A DNA stretch of 64,000 nt from Comamonas testosteroni ATCC 11996 (GCF_000241525.1 NZ_AHIL01000032.1:1-64000); one strand, 5' to 3'. Numbered from the stretch's first letter, positions 8,911-19,593 are shown. A program made the numbers and translations. The notes: a model not told the origin generated them from the sequence alone.

Positions 8911-10100
8911 ATGCGGCCCTGTTACGCCTGATCCTCGCGCAAGTCTGTATCCACGGCACCATGACCGGAATGCGCATGGCCACGCCACTGTTGGCGCTCA
9001 AGGAGGGATACAGCGCGGCTGCAGTCGGCATGCTGCTGGCCCTTTTTGCACTGACCCAGGTGTTTCTGTCGCTGCCCGCAGGCCGCTATGCGGACCGTCA
9101 CGGGCTCAAGCGTCCGCTCATCATCAGTGTGGTGGCCGCATGTTCCGGAGCGGGAGTGGCCGTGCTGTTTCCGATCTATCCGGTGCTATGCCTGAGCGCG
9201 CTGCTGACGGGAGGTGCAGCCGGCATGGCACTGATCGCCTTGCAGCGCCATGTGGGGCGCATGGCGCACAACAAGGACGAACTGCGCAAGGTCTTTAGCT
9301 GGCTGGCGATTGGCCCGGCCATTTCCAACTTCCTGGGGCCATTTGCGGCCGGGCTGCTGATCGACTACGCAGGCGGTGAAGCGGCCAGCACTACGGGCTT
9401 CAGGGCTGCCTTCCTGCTGCTGACCCTGATGCCTTTGGCAGCCTGGTTCTGGGCCAGGACGGTGCAGGAGCTGCCGGCGCTGCAGACCGAGGGTGCGAAC
9501 CAGAAGGCAACGGCCTGGGACCTGGTTCAGAACCGGGGCTTCAGGCGCTTGTTGCTGCTGAACTGGGCGCTTTCCTCCTGCTGGGACGTGCATACCTTTG
9601 TCGTACCCATTCTGGGTCACGAGCGCGGGCTGCCAGCCTCGGTGATCGGCAGCATTCTGGGTGCTTTTGCGATTGCTGCGGCCGTGATCCGCATGCTGAT
9701 GCCCATCATCACGCGCCATCTGGCCGAATCACAGGTGGTGTTGGGTGCCATGGTTGCCGCCTGCGCCTTGTTCATCGCCTATCCCTTCATGCCTGGTGCC
9801 TGGACCATGGGTGCCTGCTCGGTCTTGCTGGGCGTGGTGCTGGGATCGGTGCAGCCCATGGTGATGAGCATGATTCATCAGATCACGCCACCTGAGCGCC
9901 ATGGTGAGGCGCTGGGATTGCGCATGATGGCCATCAACGGCTCCAGCGTGCTGATGCCGGTACTGTTCGGCTCGCTGGGCACGGTGGTCGGTGTCTCGGC
10001 CCTGTTCTGGGCGGTGGGGGCGCTGGTCGGCGTGTCCTCGCGTCTGCCCTGGCTGATCGGCAAGCAGGATATGCCGACGGATGAGTGGGAGGCACATTAG
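8907..10100 (+). CDS. MFS transporter
   Basis: A 397-residue protein with about twelve hydrophobic helices and the MFS loop 2-3 motif (GRYADRHGLKRPL). It overlaps rmuC by four bases. No substrate can be assigned; it resembles general drug/metabolite efflux permeases. A strong bidirectional terminator follows. Confidence 0.88.
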   Translation: MNAALLRLILAQVCIHGTMTGMRMATPLLALKEGYSAAAVGMLLALFALTQVFLSLPAGRYADRHGLKRPLIISVVAACSGAGVAVLFPIYPVLCLSALLTGGAAGMALIALQRHVGRMAHNKDELRKVFSWLAIGPAISNFLGPFAAGLLIDYAGGEAASTTGFRAAFLLLTLMPLAAWFWARTVQELPALQTEGANQKATAWDLVQNRGFRRLLLLNWALSSCWDVHTFVVPILGHERGLPASVIGSILGAFAIAAAVIRMLMPIITRHLAESQVVLGAMVAACALFIAYPFMPGAWTMGACSVLLGVVLGSVQPMVMSMIHQITPPERHGEALGLRMMAINGSSVLMPVLFGSLGTVVGVSALFWAVGALVGVSSRLPWLIGKQDMPTDEWEAH

Positions 10101-10120
10101 CCTGCCCGGCTGCTTGCATT

Positions 10121-10149
10121 AAAAAAGAGCGCCTAAGGCGCTCTTTTTT
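10121..10149. terminator. Bidirectional terminator between the MFS gene and lapB
   Basis: AAAAAAGAGCGCC-TAA-GGCGCTCTTTTTT: a perfect stem with T tracts on both strands between two convergent genes. Confidence 0.9.
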
Positions 10150-10163
10150 CTTCTGGAAGTGCT

Positions 10164-11321
10164 TTACAGCTCTTCGACTCTGCGTGCCGGGTAGCTGTCC
10201 CAGCTCTGGCAGCCGGGGCAATGCCAGAAATGGGTGCGGGCTTCAAAGCCGCAGGCTGCACAGCGGTAGCGGGTCAGGGGCTTGGTGGCATGGTTCAGTG
10301 CCTTTTGCACGGTGGCATGGTACTGCTCTTCGGTCAGAGTCTCGCCTTCCAGCCATTGGGCGGCAGCCACCAGGGAAGATTCATGCTCCAGATGTTGCAC
10401 CAGGCGCTGGCGGCCGGGGGCTCCTGCATCTCCGCTTTTCTGATCGACTGCGACCAGTGCCTGCAGCAGGTCCAGCGAAGGTGCCTGCTCATAGTGCTTG
10501 AGTAGCAGATTGTGTGCCTCGCTCAGCGCACCCGTTGCCTCGGCCACTTCCACCAGCAGGCTGGCCGCCAGGGGCAGGGCTGCGGGGCTGTTCTGTGCCA
10601 GTGCCTGAAGGCTTGACAATGCCTGCGCGGACCGGCCCTGGCGATGCTGGAGCTGGGCCAGCTCCAGTCGGGGGCGCGGAGCTTGCGGCGCAGTCTCCAG
10701 AGCCTGCTGCAGCTGCGCAAAAGCCTTGTCGAGCTGGCCTTGAGCCACCTGTGATTGCGCGTCTTCGCAAAGGTAATGGGCCAGCCGGGTGCTGAAGTCT
10801 CCCTGGCCTGCGGCCTGCATCTTGCGCACGATGGCCGCTGCCTGGGCCCAGTCGCGAGAGCGCTCGTAAATGGCCAGCAGTGCCAGGCGTGCCTCGCCTT
10901 CGTACTGTGTGCCTTCCAGGCGGTTCAGTGCCTCTTCTGCGCGGTCCAGCAGGCCGGCCTTGAGAAAGTCCTGTGCCAGTGCATGCTGGGCACGGTCCCG
11001 ATCGGGACGGGTGAGGTCGGCGCGGCTGAGCAGATGCTCGTGGACGCGCACCGCACGGTTGTATTCGCCGCGGCGGCGGAACAGATTGCCCAGGGCAAAG
11101 TGCAGCTCGGTGGTATCGGGGTCGTTCTGCACGGCCTCGATAAAGGCATCGATGGCCTTGTCCTGCTGCTCGTTGAGCAGAAAGTTCAGGCCTTTGAAGT
11201 ACGCCTTGGGTGCCTGGCGGTTGTCGGCACGCACCTGGCGCAAATCCCAGCGGGAGGCCAGCCAGCCCAGCACAAAGGCCGCAGGCAGGCCCAGCAAAAT
11301 CCAAGTCAGATTAAATTCCAT
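10164..11321 (-). CDS. lapB: Lipopolysaccharide assembly protein LapB (YciM), TPR protein
   Basis: A 385-residue protein with one N-terminal membrane anchor (LTWILLGLPAAFVLGWLA), several TPR repeats (from YFKGLNFLLNEQQDKAIDAF onward) and a C-terminal rubredoxin-like metal site (CAAC...CPGC). LapB with FtsH controls LpxC turnover and so the balance of LPS and phospholipid synthesis at the inner membrane. The ATG at 11321 was chosen because it begins the membrane anchor; it overlaps the end of lapA by 11 bases, the usual lapAB arrangement. Confidence 0.93.
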   Translation of the reverse strand: MEFNLTWILLGLPAAFVLGWLASRWDLRQVRADNRQAPKAYFKGLNFLLNEQQDKAIDAFIEAVQNDPDTTELHFALGNLFRRRGEYNRAVRVHEHLLSRADLTRPDRDRAQHALAQDFLKAGLLDRAEEALNRLEGTQYEGEARLALLAIYERSRDWAQAAAIVRKMQAAGQGDFSTRLAHYLCEDAQSQVAQGQLDKAFAQLQQALETAPQAPRPRLELAQLQHRQGRSAQALSSLQALAQNSPAALPLAASLLVEVAEATGALSEAHNLLLKHYEQAPSLDLLQALVAVDQKSGDAGAPGRQRLVQHLEHESSLVAAAQWLEGETLTEEQYHATVQKALNHATKPLTRYRCAACGFEARTHFWHCPGCQSWDSYPARRVEEL

Positions 11322-11646
11322 GCACGTCGCCCGGCGCAATGATCGAAGAAGAGTTCTGTTCCTTCGCCGCAGGTGTGGCAGCAGTGGCCTTGTCTGCGGC
11401 ATCCGGTGCCTGTTGAGTGGCCTGTGCCTCGCGCGCTGCGCTGCGATGCTTGAGCCAGCGTGGCACCATGCCCAGCACCCCGACAAAAAGACCCAGCGCA
11501 AAAGCCGCCAGAACCACCAATACCAGGGGGGCTGTCCAGGCCGTGCCAAAGAAGAAATGCACGGTGGCGTCTTGCTGGTTGTTGAGTGCGAATGCGAACA
11601 GAGTGAAAAAAATGGCTGCCTTGAGCAGCCACAGCAGGTATTTCAT
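11311..11646 (-). CDS. lapA: Lipopolysaccharide assembly protein LapA domain protein
   Basis: A 111-residue protein starting MKYLLWLLKAAIFFTLF with two transmembrane helices (residues about 3-22 and 40-62) and the NNQQDATVHFFFG loop typical of LapA (DUF1049). The C-terminal cytoplasmic tail is rich in Ala, Lys and Gln. It works with LapB in LPS assembly. A good AAAGGGAAGC ribosome site supports the ATG at 11646. Co-transcribed with lapB and probably ihfB upstream. Confidence 0.9.
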   Translation of the reverse strand: MKYLLWLLKAAIFFTLFAFALNNQQDATVHFFFGTAWTAPLVLVVLAAFALGLFVGVLGMVPRWLKHRSAAREAQATQQAPDAADKATAATPAAKEQNSSSIIAPGDVHGI

Positions 11647-11756
11647 GCTTCCCTTTATGCGCCTTGTGTGACGGGAAGATTTTAGGCCAGCCCATGCGCG
11701 GACTGGCAAACGTACGGCGTGGTCAGTCCTGAGGTGGCTGACGGTGCCCATGGACT

Positions 11757-12077
11757 TCAGGCCGTCTGCGGCTGCTGGGCAGCGGAGTCTTCGGCCTTGA
11801 GGTTGTCCACGGCTTCGCGCAGGGCCTTGCCTGGCTTGAAATGGGGAACGCGCTTGGAAGGAACCTGAACGGACTCGCCCGAGCGGGGGTTGCGGCCTAT
11901 GCGGGGCTGGCGGTGATTGATGGCAAAGCTGCCAAAGCCGCGAATTTCAATACGGTGACCGCGCACCAGGGCATCGCTGACGGCATCCAGAATGGTTTTG
12001 ACGGCCTGCTCGGCATCACGTTGGTTGAGTTGGCCAAATTGGGCGGCAAGTTCTTCGACGAGATCGGATCGGGTCAT
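11757..12077 (-). CDS. ihfB: Integration host factor subunit beta
   Basis: A 106-residue HU/IHF-fold protein, starting [14 protein letters not shown] and containing the DNA-binding arm [23 protein letters not shown]-beta pairs with IHF-alpha to bend DNA in recombination, replication and transcription. About ten residues longer at the C-terminus than the E. coli protein ([12 protein letters not shown]). Placed downstream of rpsA and before lapAB, the conserved gammaproteobacterial/betaproteobacterial order. Confidence 0.95.
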   Translation of the reverse strand: MTRSDLVEELAAQFGQLNQRDAEQAVKTILDAVSDALVRGHRIEIRGFGSFAINHRQPRIGRNPRSGESVQVPSKRVPHFKPGKALREAVDNLKAEDSAAQQPQTA

Positions 12078-12102
12078 CGGGTGGCGGAGGCTCTAGGTTG
12101 AA

Positions 12103-12132
12103 AACAACAACGGGCGCACAGGGCGCCCGTTG
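12103..12132 (-). terminator. Hairpin after rpsA
   Basis: Stem CAACGGGCGC/GCGCCCGTTG with a five-base loop between rpsA and ihfB; only a short GTTTT follows on the minus strand, so termination may be partial and allow read-through into ihfB. Confidence 0.65.
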
Positions 12133-12186
12133 TCTTTGACGCTTGGCGGTCAGCCAGACGAGCTGGCTGACCGGCTGATGCAAGAT

Positions 12187-13887
12187 TTACTTGTCAGCGT
12201 CCAGCTTGGCGCGCAGCAGAGCGCCCAGGCTGGTGGTACCAGCGTTTTCCTTGGAGGACTGAGCCGACAGGGAAGCCATGGCGACTTGCTGTTCAGCGTG
12301 ATCCTTTTGCTTGATGGACAGCTGGATGTTGCGGCTCTTGCGATCCACGTTCACCACCACGGCAGTCACTTCGTCGCCTTCCTTCAGGACGGAACGAGCA
12401 TCTTCCACGCGGTCTTGCGAGATTTCGGAAGCGCGCAGGTAGCCGATGATGTCTTCACCCAGGTCGATTTCAGCGCCCTTGGCGTCCACAGTCTTGACCT
12501 TGCCGGTCACAACCTGGCCCTTGTCGTTCACGGTCACGAAGGTCGTGAAGGGGTCGCTGTCCAGTTGCTTGATGCCCAGGGAGATGCGCTCGCGCTCAAC
12601 ATCCACGGCCAGCACGATGGCTTCGACTTCTTGACCCTTCTTGTAGTTACGAACAGCGGCTTCGCCGGCTTCGTTCCACGACAGGTCAGACAGGTGCACC
12701 AGGCCGTCGATACCGGCAGCCAGACCCACGAACACGCCGAAGTCGGTGATGGACTTGATGGGGCCCTTCACGCGGTCGCCGCGCTTGGTGTTCTGGGCGA
12801 ATTCTTGCCAGGGGTTAGCCTTGCACTGCTTCATGCCCAGGGAGATGCGACGCTTGTCTTCGTCGATTTCCAGAACCATGACTTCCACTTCGTCGCCCAG
12901 GGACACGAGCTTGGTGGGAGCAATGTTCTTGTTGGTCCAGTCCATTTCGGAAACGTGCACCAGGCCTTCGATGCCGGGTTCCAGTTCCACGAATGCGCCG
13001 TAGTCAGCAATGTTGGTGACCTTGCCGAACAGACGGGTAGCGGAGGGGTAGCGGCGAGCCACGCCCATCCAGGGATCGTCGCCCATTTGCTTCAGACCCA
13101 GGGACACGCGGTTCTTTTCGGTGTCGAACTTCAGGATCTTGGCAGTGATTTCCTGGCCGGCAGTCACCACTTCGGAGGGGTGACGCACACGGCGCCATGC
13201 CATGTCGGTGATGTGCAGCAGGCCGTCGATACCGCCCAGGTCCACGAACGCACCGTATTCGGTGATGTTCTTGACCACGCCCTGAACGATAGCGCCTTCC
13301 TTCAGGGTTTCCATCAGCTTGGCGCGCTCTTCGCCCATGGAGGCTTCCACCACAGCGCGGCGCGACAGCACCACGTTGTTGCGCTTGCGATCCAGCTTGA
13401 TGACCTTGAATTCCAGGGTCTTGTTTTCGTAGGGAGTCAGGTCCTTGATAGGACGTGTGTCGATCAGCGAACCGGGCAGGAAAGCGCGGATGCCGTTGAC
13501 CAGAACGGTCAGGCCGCCCTTGACCTTGCCAGAAGTGGTGCCGGTCACGAACTCGCCGGATTCCAGAGCCTTTTCCAGCGACAGCCAGGAAGCCAGACGC
13601 TTGGCGGTGTCACGGGACAGGATGGTGTCGCCGTAGCCGTTTTCGATGGAGCCGATGGCCACGGACACGAAGTCACCCACTTGGACTTCGACTTCGCCCT
13701 GGTCGTTCTTGAACTCGTCGAGGGGCACGTAGGCTTCCGACTTCAGGCCGGCGTTCACCACCACGAAGTTGTGCTCAACGCGCACGACTTCAGCGGTGAT
13801 AACTTCGCCAGGACGCATTTCGGTGCGTGTCAACGACTCTTCAAAAAGGGCGGCAAAAGATTCAGACATGTAGTTCCTTGCCCGCAA
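12187..13887 (-). CDS. rpsA: 30S ribosomal protein S1
   Basis: A 566-residue protein built of six S1 OB-fold repeats (for example [20 protein letters not shown] and [20 protein letters not shown]). S1 helps the 30S subunit bind and unfold mRNA leaders. The N-terminus [13 protein letters not shown] lies just inside the longest frame (initial residues [11 protein letters not shown]), so the true start is probably the ATG six codons in, at about 13869. Placed between the aroA-cmk fusion and ihfB, the classic cmk-rpsA-ihfB order. Confidence 0.96.
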   Translation of the reverse strand: MRARNYMSESFAALFEESLTRTEMRPGEVITAEVVRVEHNFVVVNAGLKSEAYVPLDEFKNDQGEVEVQVGDFVSVAIGSIENGYGDTILSRDTAKRLASWLSLEKALESGEFVTGTTSGKVKGGLTVLVNGIRAFLPGSLIDTRPIKDLTPYENKTLEFKVIKLDRKRNNVVLSRRAVVEASMGEERAKLMETLKEGAIVQGVVKNITEYGAFVDLGGIDGLLHITDMAWRRVRHPSEVVTAGQEITAKILKFDTEKNRVSLGLKQMGDDPWMGVARRYPSATRLFGKVTNIADYGAFVELEPGIEGLVHVSEMDWTNKNIAPTKLVSLGDEVEVMVLEIDEDKRRISLGMKQCKANPWQEFAQNTKRGDRVKGPIKSITDFGVFVGLAAGIDGLVHLSDLSWNEAGEAAVRNYKKGQEVEAIVLAVDVERERISLGIKQLDSDPFTTFVTVNDKGQVVTGKVKTVDAKGAEIDLGEDIIGYLRASEISQDRVEDARSVLKEGDEVTAVVVNVDRKSRNIQLSIKQKDHAEQQVAMASLSAQSSKENAGTTSLGALLRAKLDADK

Positions 13888-14068
13888 TCAGGTTTCCGTC
13901 GGCACCATTGCCAAGCGTTTTTAAGACTGACTGCGGAGGTTGTGGGTTTGAGGCCCACGGGGGTTAAAGGTTAACAACCTTGCTGCCGGTTCGCGGTCTG
14001 CGAGAACCTGACATCAAGGGCCAACAAGCCAGATGCAGGGCTGCCCTGGAAACTTCAAGCGAGAAATT

Positions 14069-16129
14069 TCAAGGACGGCCAAACGGCTGGCGTTCCTGCC
14101 ACCACGACAGCACCTGGGCAACCACTTCTTCAATGGTCATCTCGGAGCTGTCGAGCTGCAAAGAATCCTCGGCGGGCTTGAGCGGAGCGGTGGCGCGATT
14201 CATATCGCGGGCGTCGCGCGCCTCAAGGTCTGCCAAAAGGGTGGACATATTAGCTGAAATTCCTTTGGAAATCAACTGTTTATATCGGCGCTCGGCGCGG
14301 CACTGGGCAGACGCCCATAAATAGACCTTCAGCGGGGCGCGAGGGAAGATGACCGTACCCATGTCGCGGCCATCGGCAACCAGCCCGGGCAGGGCCTGGA
14401 AGGACAGCTGCAGATCCACCAGCGCGGTGCGCACGGCGGGCAGGGCCGAAACGCGCGAGGCGTTCATGCCGGCTTCTTCGCTGCGAATGGCCAGGCTGAT
14501 GTCCTCCTCGCCGAGCCAGACACGCTGCTGCGCATCGAAGCGCACGGGCATGTCCAGCGCCATCTCGGCAATGGTTTCCTCGTTCGACTCGTCAAGCGTC
14601 ATGCCGGCACGCGATGCGGCCAGGCCGGTGATGCGATACAGCGCACCGGAGTCCAGCAGCTGGTAGCCCAGGGCCCTGGCGACTTCTGCGGCAATCGTGC
14701 CCTTGCCGGAGGCCGTGGGCCCGTCGATGCAGATCACGGGGATATGCTCGCGCTCGGCTTCGCTGACGGAGAACAGCGCCTCGAAATAGTCGGGGAAGGT
14801 CTTGGCCACGCATTTGGGGTCTTCGATGCGCACGGGCAGCTTGGCCGGGTTGAAGGCCGCCAGAGAGAAGCACATGGCGACGCGGTGGTCGTCATAGGTG
14901 TGGATGCTGGCCGCTTTCCAGGCGGCCTTGCCGGCCGGGGGGGTGATGCGGATGTAGTCCGCGCCTTCTTCTACCGAGGCGCCGAGCTTGCGCAGCTCGA
15001 TCGCCATGGCGGCAATGCGGTCGGTTTCCTTGACGCGCCAGCTGGCGATGTTGCGCAGCGTGGTCACGCCGTCGGCATACAGCGCCATGGTGCCCAGCGT
15101 CATGGCCGCGTCGGGAATATGGTTGCAATCGAGGTCGATGGCTTTCAGAGGCCAGCTGCCACGGCTGACCTGCAGCCAGTTGGGGCCGCTTTCGATCTGT
15201 GCGCCCATGGCCTGGGCGGCCTCGATGAAGCGGATATCGCCCTGGATCGAGTCCTGGCCCACACCCAGAATGCGGATGCTCTTGGGCTGCGGCGCGTTGT
15301 CGGCATCGGCCTCATCGGTCGTGCCGGTGGCAATCGCGCCCAGCGCGATGAAATAGCTGGCAGACGAGGCGTCTGCCTCCACATGGATGGCACCGGGCGA
15401 CTGGAAGCGGCAGCCTGCGGGAATCACGAAACGTTGCCAGTTGTCGTTTTTCACGGCAATGCCGAAGCGCGCCAGCAGCTCCAGCGTGATGTGGATATAG
15501 GGCTTGGAGATCAGCTCGCCCACCACCTCGATGGTGATGTCGCGCTCCTTGGCCAGCAGGGGCAGGGCCATCAGCAGCGAGGTCAGGAACTGGCTGGAGA
15601 CATCTCCGCGCACCTTGATGGATTCGCTGCCCAGCTGGCTGAAATCGGGCTGGCCGATCTTCAGGGGCGGAAAGCCTTCATCCTTCAGGTAGTCGATCTT
15701 GCAGCCCAGCTGGCGCAGCGCATCGACCAGGTCGCCGATAGGGCGTTCATACATGCGGGGAACGCCCGTCATCTCGAAGTCGCCGCCCAGCACCGACAGC
15801 GCCGCAGTCAGCGGGCGCATGGCCGTGCCGGCATTGCCCAGGAACAGCGTGGCCGCAGTGCCGGGTGGCAGTTGCCCACCGATGCCGGTGACGTCAATGG
15901 CCTGGCCGGGTGTGACGGCATCGGGGGTGATGCTGCAGCCCAGCTGCTTGAGTCCGGCCAGCATGACGCGGGTGTCGTCCGAATCCAGCAGGTCGTGAAT
16001 GGTGGTGGTGCCCTGGCTCAGCGCCGCCAGCAGCAGCACGCGATTGGAGATGCTTTTGGAGCCGGGCAAGCTGACGCTGCCGTTGGCGGAGTCCAGTGCG
16101 GGCAGATCCAGAAATTCAGTGGTAAACAT
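14069..16129 (-). CDS. aroA: Bifunctional EPSP synthase / cytidylate kinase (AroA-Cmk fusion)
   Basis: A 686-residue two-domain protein. Residues 1 to about 455 are EPSP synthase: [10 protein letters not shown] near the start, [13 protein letters not shown], and RVKETDRI with [10 protein letters not shown] near the end. It makes 5-enolpyruvylshikimate-3-phosphate in the shikimate pathway. Residues from about 463 are cytidylate kinase: P-loop [17 protein letters not shown], and [13 protein letters not shown]. It phosphorylates CMP and dCMP. The two are continuous in one frame with only a short linker ([15 protein letters not shown]). Such fusions are known in Comamonadaceae. Upstream of rpsA, downstream of tyrA and pheA. 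Confidence 0.95.
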   Translation of the reverse strand: MFTTEFLDLPALDSANGSVSLPGSKSISNRVLLLAALSQGTTTIHDLLDSDDTRVMLAGLKQLGCSITPDAVTPGQAIDVTGIGGQLPPGTAATLFLGNAGTAMRPLTAALSVLGGDFEMTGVPRMYERPIGDLVDALRQLGCKIDYLKDEGFPPLKIGQPDFSQLGSESIKVRGDVSSQFLTSLLMALPLLAKERDITIEVVGELISKPYIHITLELLARFGIAVKNDNWQRFVIPAGCRFQSPGAIHVEADASSASYFIALGAIATGTTDEADADNAPQPKSIRILGVGQDSIQGDIRFIEAAQAMGAQIESGPNWLQVSRGSWPLKAIDLDCNHIPDAAMTLGTMALYADGVTTLRNIASWRVKETDRIAAMAIELRKLGASVEEGADYIRITPPAGKAAWKAASIHTYDDHRVAMCFSLAAFNPAKLPVRIEDPKCVAKTFPDYFEALFSVSEAEREHIPVICIDGPTASGKGTIAAEVARALGYQLLDSGALYRITGLAASRAGMTLDESNEETIAEMALDMPVRFDAQQRVWLGEEDISLAIRSEEAGMNASRVSALPAVRTALVDLQLSFQALPGLVADGRDMGTVIFPRAPLKVYLWASAQCRAERRYKQLISKGISANMSTLLADLEARDARDMNRATAPLKPAEDSLQLDSSEMTIEEVVAQVLSWWQERQPFGRP

Positions 16130-16235
16130 AAAACTCTCGTAGCCCCTGCGCAGCCTGGCTGCTTCGACACCGGGCTGTGCTGCGAGCGTGGCCGGGTGTC
16201 CGTGGCGGTTGGGTGAATAGATCGACGCCGCTAGT

Positions 16236-17132
16236 TTAAGAGCCCCGCTTGCCGCCCATGGTCCATTCGGCGCGAGCGGCGCTGGCCAGGGTCAGTCGGT
16301 CCTGCAGGCCCTGGCCGTCGTTGGCCTGCATCAGTCCTTCGAGCTGCTCCAGCGCCTGGCGGAACTGGCGCGACTGGGCCAGCACCTGATCGCGGTTGGC
16401 CAGCAACACGTCGCGCCAGAGCTTGGGGTCGCCCGCGCCGATGCGGGTGAAATCGCGAAAGCCTGGTCCGGCCAGCGACAGCATATCGTCGGCACCGGGC
16501 TGGTTCAGCACGCTTTGCATCATGGCGAATGCCAGCAGATGGGGCAGGTGGCTGACGGTGGCGAGTGCACTGTCATGGGCTTCGGGCGACATGGCTGTGA
16601 CCTTGCAGCCCAGGGCCTGCCACAGCGCCTGAGCCTTGGCCAGATGCGCGGTCAGCGTACGCTCCGTCGGGGTCAGCACGACCTGGGCGCGCTGGTAGAG
16701 GTTGACGTCGGCATGCTCCACGCCAGCCACTTCCTTGCCGGTGATGGGGTGGGCCGGCACAAAGCTGCCGATCTGGTCGCGCAGTGCGGAGCGCGCGGCC
16801 TGCACCACATCGACCTTGGTGGAGCCCACGTCCATGATCATCATCTGGGGCGTGACCAGATGCTTGATGGACTTGAGCGTGGCCTCGGTGGCCGCCACGG
16901 GCACGGCCAGCAGCACCAGATCGGCACCGGCCGCCGCCAGCAGGGCGGAGGGCGCTTCCACATCGATCACGCCCATCTGGCGGGCGCGCTCGGTAGTCGA
17001 GGGCGATTTGCTGTAGCCCACCACGCGCTTGACGAGACCGGCCTTCTTGAGTGCCAGGGCGAACGAGCCACCCATCAATCCGCAGCCGATCAAGCCGAGC
17101 TGCTCGAACGGCTGCAATTCCTGAGTCGCCAT
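16236..17132 (-). CDS. tyrA: Prephenate dehydrogenase
   Basis: A 298-residue protein with the dinucleotide motif [19 protein letters not shown], the HPITGKE motif with the catalytic His, and the [11 protein letters not shown] segment typical of TyrA. It oxidises prephenate to 4-hydroxyphenylpyruvate in tyrosine synthesis. The start at 17132 overlaps the pheA stop by one base (TGATG), so the two are translationally coupled; the frame is open further upstream but only as a shadow of pheA. Confidence 0.94.
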   Translation of the reverse strand: MATQELQPFEQLGLIGCGLMGGSFALALKKAGLVKRVVGYSKSPSTTERARQMGVIDVEAPSALLAAAGADLVLLAVPVAATEATLKSIKHLVTPQMMIMDVGSTKVDVVQAARSALRDQIGSFVPAHPITGKEVAGVEHADVNLYQRAQVVLTPTERTLTAHLAKAQALWQALGCKVTAMSPEAHDSALATVSHLPHLLAFAMMQSVLNQPGADDMLSLAGPGFRDFTRIGAGDPKLWRDVLLANRDQVLAQSRQFRQALEQLEGLMQANDGQGLQDRLTLASAARAEWTMGGKRGS

Positions 17133-18232
17133 CACTTGCTCACCGGGTAGGTGCCCAGCACCTTGTAGAACGCACACAGGCCCTGCAACTCCTGCAGGGC
17201 GGCGGCCACATTGGCCTGGGCTGGGTGGCCTTCGATGTCGATGTAGAAGTAATACTCCCATTGGCCGGTGCGGGCCGGGCGCGATTCGAAGCGCGTCATC
17301 GAGACGCCATGCTTCTTCAGCGGCACCAGCAGGTCATGCACGGCGCCGGCCGTGTTGGGCACCGAGACCACCAGGCTGGTGCAGTCGCTGCCGCTGGGTG
17401 CGGCCGTGGCCAGCGTGTGCGGCAGGCAGATGACGGCAAAACGCGTGCGGTTGTAGGCGTCGTCCTGAATCGCGTGGCTGACGATGTGCAGGCCGAACTG
17501 CTGGGCGGCACGTTCGCCGGCAATGCCGGCCCAGTTGGGGTGCAGGGCCGCCAGGCGCGCGCCTTCGGCATTGCTCTCCACGGGGCGGCGTTCGGCATGG
17601 GGCAGATGCTTGGACAGCCAGCCCTGGCATTGGGCCAGAGCCTGGGGGTGGGCGGCCACGACCTCGATGCCGTCCAGCGTGTTGCTGGTGCGCATCAGGT
17701 TGTGGCGGATCAGCATGCTGACTTCGCCCACCACATGGCAGGGCGTGTGCAGGAACATGTCCAGCGAGCGCGTGACCACGCCTTCGTTGGAGTTCTCCAC
17801 GCCCACCACGCCGTACTGTGCGCTGCCGGCGGCCGTGGCGTGAAAGACTTCCTCGAAACTGTTGCAGTACATCAGGTCGGCCGCGCCGCCGAAGTACTGG
17901 ATCGCGGCTTCCTCGCAGAAGGTGCCGGCCGGGCCGAGCACGGCCACGCGCTGGGGCGATTCCAGCGCCAGGCAGGCCGACATGATCTCGCGCCAGATGG
18001 CGGCCACATGCGCGCCCTTGAGCGGGCCGGGGTTGTTGGACTTGATCTTCTCGATCACCTGGGCCACCCGGTCCGGGCGGAAGAAGGCCGAGCCTTCCTT
18101 CTTCTTGAGCTCGCCCACCTGCTCGGCCACATGGGCGCGCTGGTTGACCAGCTCCAGCAACTGGCGGTCCAGGGAATCGATCTGGTTGCGCAGCGACAAC
18201 AGCTCGGGGCTGGCTTGGGGTTCTTGGCTCAT
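17132..18232 (-). CDS. pheA: Chorismate mutase / prephenate dehydratase (P-protein)
   Basis: A 366-residue protein with three parts: an N-terminal AroQ chorismate mutase (LRNQIDSLDRQLLELVNQR), a prephenate dehydratase domain (VAVLGPAGTFCEEAA and VGVENSNEGVVTRSLD), and a C-terminal ACT domain (SLVVSVPNTAGAVHDLL then ESRPARTGQWEYYFYID). It carries chorismate to phenylpyruvate; the ACT domain usually binds phenylalanine for feedback control. In a serC-pheA-tyrA-aroA/cmk-rpsA series on the minus strand. Confidence 0.96.
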   Translation of the reverse strand: MSQEPQASPELLSLRNQIDSLDRQLLELVNQRAHVAEQVGELKKKEGSAFFRPDRVAQVIEKIKSNNPGPLKGAHVAAIWREIMSACLALESPQRVAVLGPAGTFCEEAAIQYFGGAADLMYCNSFEEVFHATAAGSAQYGVVGVENSNEGVVTRSLDMFLHTPCHVVGEVSMLIRHNLMRTSNTLDGIEVVAAHPQALAQCQGWLSKHLPHAERRPVESNAEGARLAALHPNWAGIAGERAAQQFGLHIVSHAIQDDAYNRTRFAVICLPHTLATAAPSGSDCTSLVVSVPNTAGAVHDLLVPLKKHGVSMTRFESRPARTGQWEYYFYIDIEGHPAQANVAAALQELQGLCAFYKVLGTYPVSK

Positions 18233-18248
18233 GAATCTCTCAAATTTC

Positions 18249-18331
18249 GTAGCTGCTAGCGCAAGCTGTACAAGGATTTCAGACCAAAACCTTGGTGAAG
18301 TACTTGCAGATAAAGCGCTGGCAGCTCATCT
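18249..18331. repeat. Comamonadaceae-type intergenic repeat, copy B (split)
   Basis: GTAGCTGCTAGCGCAAGCTG (18249 on) and TTGCAGATAAAGCGCTGGCA followed by GCTCAT (18303 on) fill the serC-pheA gap. The second part matches copy A at 7200. Confidence 0.6.
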
Positions 18332-18354
18332 TTTTACAAGGCTAAGAGCGGGGC

Positions 18355-19464
18355 TCAGGCCTGACGTTGCTCGAAGTCCCGCATGTAGTCGACCAGCGCC
18401 TGCACGCCTTCGATGGGCATGGCGTTGTAGATGCTGGCACGCATGCCGCCCACGGACTTGTGGCCCTTGAGCTGCAGCAGGCCGGCTTGCTTGGCGCCGG
18501 CCAGGAAGGCGTCGTTGCGCGACTCATCATGAAGGAAGAACGGAATGTTCATGCGCGAGCGGCAGTTCGCGGCCACCTTGTTCACATAGAGCGAGGACTG
18601 GTCCACATAGTCATAGAACAGCTTGGCCTTGGTGATGTTGCGCGCTTCCATGGCGGCCACGCCGCTGAGGCCGCCTTCGGTCTGGCGCTTGAGCCACTGG
18701 AAGGTCAGGCCGGCCATGTAGATGCCCCAGGTGGGAGGCGTGTTGTACATGCTGCCGTTGTCGGCCACGGTTTTGTAATCAAACGCCGAGGGGCAGACGG
18801 GCAGGGCATGGCCCAGCAGGTCTTCGCGCACGATGACGATGGTCAGGCCTGCGGGGCCGATGTTCTTCTGCGCGCCGCCAAAGGCCAGGCCCACGCGGCT
18901 CCAGTCGATGGAGCGCGAGGCTACGTGCGAGGAAAAGTCGATGACCAGCGGAGCATCCGAGCCCAGGGCCTGGAGGTCGGGCAGCTCATGGAACTCCACG
19001 CCGTGAATGGTCTCGTTGCTGCAAATGTGCACATAGCTGGCGCCGCGGCTCAGATTCCAGCTGCTTGCGGCGGGAATCGTGGTGTAGTCGCTGTCCTTGG
19101 CGCTTGCGGCCACATTGGCATCGCTGGCGTACTTGGCGGCTTCCTTGGCCGACTTCTGGCTCCAACTGCCGGTCACCACAAAGTCCACCACGCCGGCGCG
19201 CGACAGATTCATGGGCACGATGGCGTTTTCGGCAATGCCGCCGCCCTGCATGAACAGGATCTTGAAGTGGGCGGGCACGGCCAGCAGCTCGCGCAGATCG
19301 GCTTCGGCGGCTTCGTAGATGCTGATGAATTCCTTGCCGCGGTGGCTCATTTCCATCACCCCCATGCCGGATCCGTGCCAGTCCAGCATTTCGGCGGCTG
19401 CGGTTTGCAGCACTTCTTCAGGGATGGCGGCGGGGCCTGCGGAGAAGTTAAAAGGGCGGTTCAT
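18355..19464 (-). CDS. serC: Phosphoserine aminotransferase
   Basis: A 369-residue PLP enzyme starting [19 protein letters not shown], with the [16 protein letters not shown] and [16 protein letters not shown] motifs (the Lys in AQKN holds PLP). It makes 3-phosphoserine in serine synthesis and acts in pyridoxal phosphate synthesis. The ATG at 19464 starts the conserved sequence; an in-frame TTG five codons upstream is unlikely. The gap to pheA holds intergenic repeats. Confidence 0.96.
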   Translation of the reverse strand: MNRPFNFSAGPAAIPEEVLQTAAAEMLDWHGSGMGVMEMSHRGKEFISIYEAAEADLRELLAVPAHFKILFMQGGGIAENAIVPMNLSRAGVVDFVVTGSWSQKSAKEAAKYASDANVAASAKDSDYTTIPAASSWNLSRGASYVHICSNETIHGVEFHELPDLQALGSDAPLVIDFSSHVASRSIDWSRVGLAFGGAQKNIGPAGLTIVIVREDLLGHALPVCPSAFDYKTVADNGSMYNTPPTWGIYMAGLTFQWLKRQTEGGLSGVAAMEARNITKAKLFYDYVDQSSLYVNKVAANCRSRMNIPFFLHDESRNDAFLAGAKQAGLLQLKGHKSVGGMRASIYNAMPIEGVQALVDYMRDFEQRQA

Positions 19465-19485
19465 CAGATTTACGCTCAAAACATG

Positions 19486-19525
19486 TGAAAGCGCTTGTCT
19501 AGCTTGCGCTTTCAGCTATCAAAAC
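19486..19525. repeat. Comamonadaceae-type intergenic repeat, copy C
   Basis: AAAGCGCTTGTCTAGCTTGC followed by GCTTTCAGCTATCAAAAC: an inverted, AAGCGC-containing palindrome in the serC-gyrA gap whose right half matches copy A. Confidence 0.6.
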
Positions 19526-19530
19526 ATTGG

Positions 19531-19557
19531 GCCACGGGCATGGATCATGCCCGTGGC
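19531..19557 (-). terminator. Hairpin terminator of gyrA
   Basis: A perfect 12-base stem (GCCACGGGCATG/CATGCCCGTGGC) with a three-base loop just past the gyrA stop; on the minus strand a weak T tract (AATGTTTTG) follows. Confidence 0.65.
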
Positions 19558-19593
19558 GTCCGGTCCGTATCGGGGCAGCCCGGGGCTGGCCGA

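Noticed and set aside
12130-13974. 614-residue plus-strand frame over rpsA
   Set aside because: Shadow of rpsA: high His and Phe content, no domain, and rpsA is certain.
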